Source of the DNA: Ruminococcus sp.
GTDB lineage: Bacteria > Bacillota > Clostridia > Oscillospirales > Ruminococcaceae
NCBI GenBank assembly: GCA_031262625.1
Contig: JAISHJ010000039.1
Location: forward strand, 1-25,191
Length of the DNA stretch: 25,191 nucleotides
Direction of reading: 5' to 3'
Below, in pieces: positions 23,552-25,191 of this stretch (positions within the stretch are counted from its first letter, which is position 1; every line of letters begins with the position of its first letter). Made by a program: the position numbers and the translations under genes. Under the pieces are notes generated by a model. That model had not been told where the DNA came from. It saw nothing but the letters and a program-made list of their open reading frames with translations, and searched no databases.

Positions 23552-25191
23552 ATGAACAAAAAAAACAGGGGCGCGATACTTTACGCTCTCGTCATAGTTG
23601 CGCTTATCGCCTTGATGTTTACGCTGCTTCGTGAATCGGCAGCTGCCGAAAAACAACCCTCATATTCCGAAATAATGGGGTATTTCGACAAGCTTCAAGT
23701 TTACGAAATGACTGTTGACCTCGGCACTTCCGCTATGGAGATGAAGGTTAAGGAAAACGGTGAAGATAAGACCATTAAGTACGAAATTCCAAACCTCACT
23801 ATCTTCCTTGAGGAGACCCAATATAACGAGGATAACTACCGCAAACGCTATGACGCGGCTCATCCCGATGCTCCGCTGAAACTTGACTATATAAAGATTC
23901 AAGATACTTCTTGGATTATTACAATTATTCCCTCACTTATCATTATAGGTTTAATGATAGGGTTGTTCGTATTTACCCTCCGCCAGACAGGCGGCGGCGG
24001 GCGGATAATGAACTTCGGGAAAGCTAACGTTAAAAATACCGTCAACAAAAAATATACTTTCGCTGATGTTGCAGGTGCAGACGAAGAAAAAGCAGAACTC
24101 GTTGAAGTAGTTGACTTCCTCAAAAACCCGAAAAAATACCGCGAAATCGGCGCTCGTATCCCAAAAGGCGTTCTCCTTATGGGTCCTCCGGGTACAGGTA
24201 AAACTCTCCTTGCGAAAGCCGTTGCCGGTGAAGCAGGCGTTCCGTTCTTCTCAATCTCCGGCTCTGATTTCGTTGAAATGTATGTCGGCGTGGGCGCTTC
24301 CCGTGTGCGAGACCTCTTTGAAACCGCTAAGAAAAATGCTCCCGCTATTATCTTCATCGACGAAATTGATGCAGTAGGTCGTCACCGCGGCGCAGGGCTC
24401 GGCGGCGGTCATGATGAACGCGAACAAACTCTCAACCAACTCCTTGTCGAAATGGACGGCTTTGAAGGCAACGAAGGCGTAATAGTTATCGCCGCTACTA
24501 ACCGTAAAGATATCTTAGACCCCGCTCTCCTTCGTCCCGGGCGTTTCGACCGCTCTATCGTCGTTAACTACCCCGACATAAAAGGGCGCGAAGCTATCCT
24601 TATTGTTCACGCTAAAAATAAAAAATTAGGTCCGGACGTTGACCTCAAAGTTATTGCTAAAACTACCCCCGGCTTCACCGGTGCAGACCTCGAAAATCTC
24701 CTCAACGAAGCCGCTCTCCTTGCCGCTCGCGCCGACCGCAAGGCAATCACCGAAGCAGATATTGTAGAAGCTACTTTCAAAGTCTCTATGGGTCCCGAAA
24801 AGAAGTCAAAAGTAGTCAACAAACGTGACATGAAAATTACCGCCTTCCATGAAGCAGGTCACGCTATCGCTCGCTACAACCTCAAAACTCTCGAAAAAGT
24901 TCACCACGTAACTATAATCCCCCGCGGTCAAGCCGGCGGCTTCACCTACCACCGTATGACCGACGACAGCTTCGCCACAAAAACCAATATGTTTGAGGAA
25001 ATCGTAAGTATGCTCGGCGGACGTGCCGCCGAATCAATCGTCTTCGACGATATCACCACCGGCGCTTCAAGCGACCTCAAACAAGCCACCAAATACGCCA
25101 CCTACATGGTTACCCAATACGGCTTCTCCGAAAACCTCGGCAACGTAGTCTACGGCGGCGACGACGACGAAATCTTCATCGGGCGCGACTA
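23552..25191 (+). CDS. ftsH: ATP-dependent zinc metalloprotease FtsH, 3' end outside window
   Basis: A membrane-bound AAA+ protease degrading misfolded membrane proteins and regulators. The first 546 residues are present and the frame is still open at the window end. Membrane segments are at about 8-26 and 122-143, with an external domain of about 95 residues between. Walker A GPPGTGKT is near 210, Walker B IIFIDEID near 268, and the second region of homology is TNRKDILDPALLRPGRFDR. The zinc site HEAGH is near 433, and the third-ligand region TTGASSDLKQAT is retained. AGGAGA lies 7 nt before the ATG. The second half has a striking preference for C-ending codons compared with neighbouring genes, consistent with high expression. 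About 60-100 C-terminal residues are probably missing. Confidence 0.97.
   Translation, partial: MNKKNRGAILYALVIVALIALMFTLLRESAAAEKQPSYSEIMGYFDKLQVYEMTVDLGTSAMEMKVKENGEDKTIKYEIPNLTIFLEETQYNEDNYRKRYDAAHPDAPLKLDYIKIQDTSWIITIIPSLIIIGLMIGLFVFTLRQTGGGGRIMNFGKANVKNTVNKKYTFADVAGADEEKAELVEVVDFLKNPKKYREIGARIPKGVLLMGPPGTGKTLLAKAVAGEAGVPFFSISGSDFVEMYVGVGASRVRDLFETAKKNAPAIIFIDEIDAVGRHRGAGLGGGHDEREQTLNQLLVEMDGFEGNEGVIVIAATNRKDILDPALLRPGRFDRSIVVNYPDIKGREAILIVHAKNKKLGPDVDLKVIAKTTPGFTGADLENLLNEAALLAARADRKAITEADIVEATFKVSMGPEKKSKVVNKRDMKITAFHEAGHAIARYNLKTLEKVHHVTIIPRGQAGGFTYHRMTDDSFATKTNMFEEIVSMLGGRAAESIVFDDITTGASSDLKQATKYATYMVTQYGFSENLGNVVYGGDDDEIFIGRD

Overview
The window reads as a chromosomal segment of a Gram-positive (monoderm) bacterium, most likely a member of the Clostridia. 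The support is gene content and order (rnjA-gdpP-rplI-dnaB, tilS-hpt-ftsH, recJ-rel, a SigH-like sigma factor), consensus housekeeping promoters, strong Shine-Dalgarno sites, frequent TTG/GTG starts, and secreted proteins with classic signal peptides. No genus can be named from sequence alone. No phage, transposon, integrase or CRISPR array is visible.

Layout. Positions 1-308 hold no convincing protein gene. They contain a degenerate tRNA-like element on the minus strand (37-107) and a G-rich imperfect tandem repeat (173-338). From 309 to 11757 everything reads on the minus strand. In transcription order this arm is queD, queE, folE, queC (the complete GTP-to-preQ0 part of queuosine synthesis), a heterodimeric ABC exporter pair, recJ, the bifunctional (p)ppGpp enzyme gene rel, and a sigma-70 family factor with its own promoter. 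A divergent intergenic region (11758-11921) carries two back-to-back consensus promoters. The rightward one is placed so that its transcript should begin at the start codon.

From 11922 to the end everything reads on the plus strand. First come three tandem secreted transglutaminase-like paralogues (11922-15264), whose middle member has lost the catalytic Cys and His. A strong intrinsic terminator follows, then a new promoter with a leader of about 246 nt holding hairpins, repeats and an 8-codon upstream ORF. After the leader comes a core housekeeping run: RNase J with a long low-complexity N-terminus, the c-di-AMP phosphodiesterase GdpP, ribosomal protein L9, replicative helicase DnaB, TilS, Hpt, and FtsH cut by the window edge.

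Functional picture. The left arm joins tRNA modification precursor synthesis, export, DNA repair and stringent response. The right arm joins RNA decay, c-di-AMP turnover, translation, replication and membrane proteolysis. The window thus holds turnover enzymes for two nucleotide second messengers, (p)ppGpp and c-di-AMP. The least explained parts are the transglutaminase-like triad with its pseudoenzyme and leaderless promoter, the RNase J leader, and the tRNA-like/repeat region beside the sigma factor.
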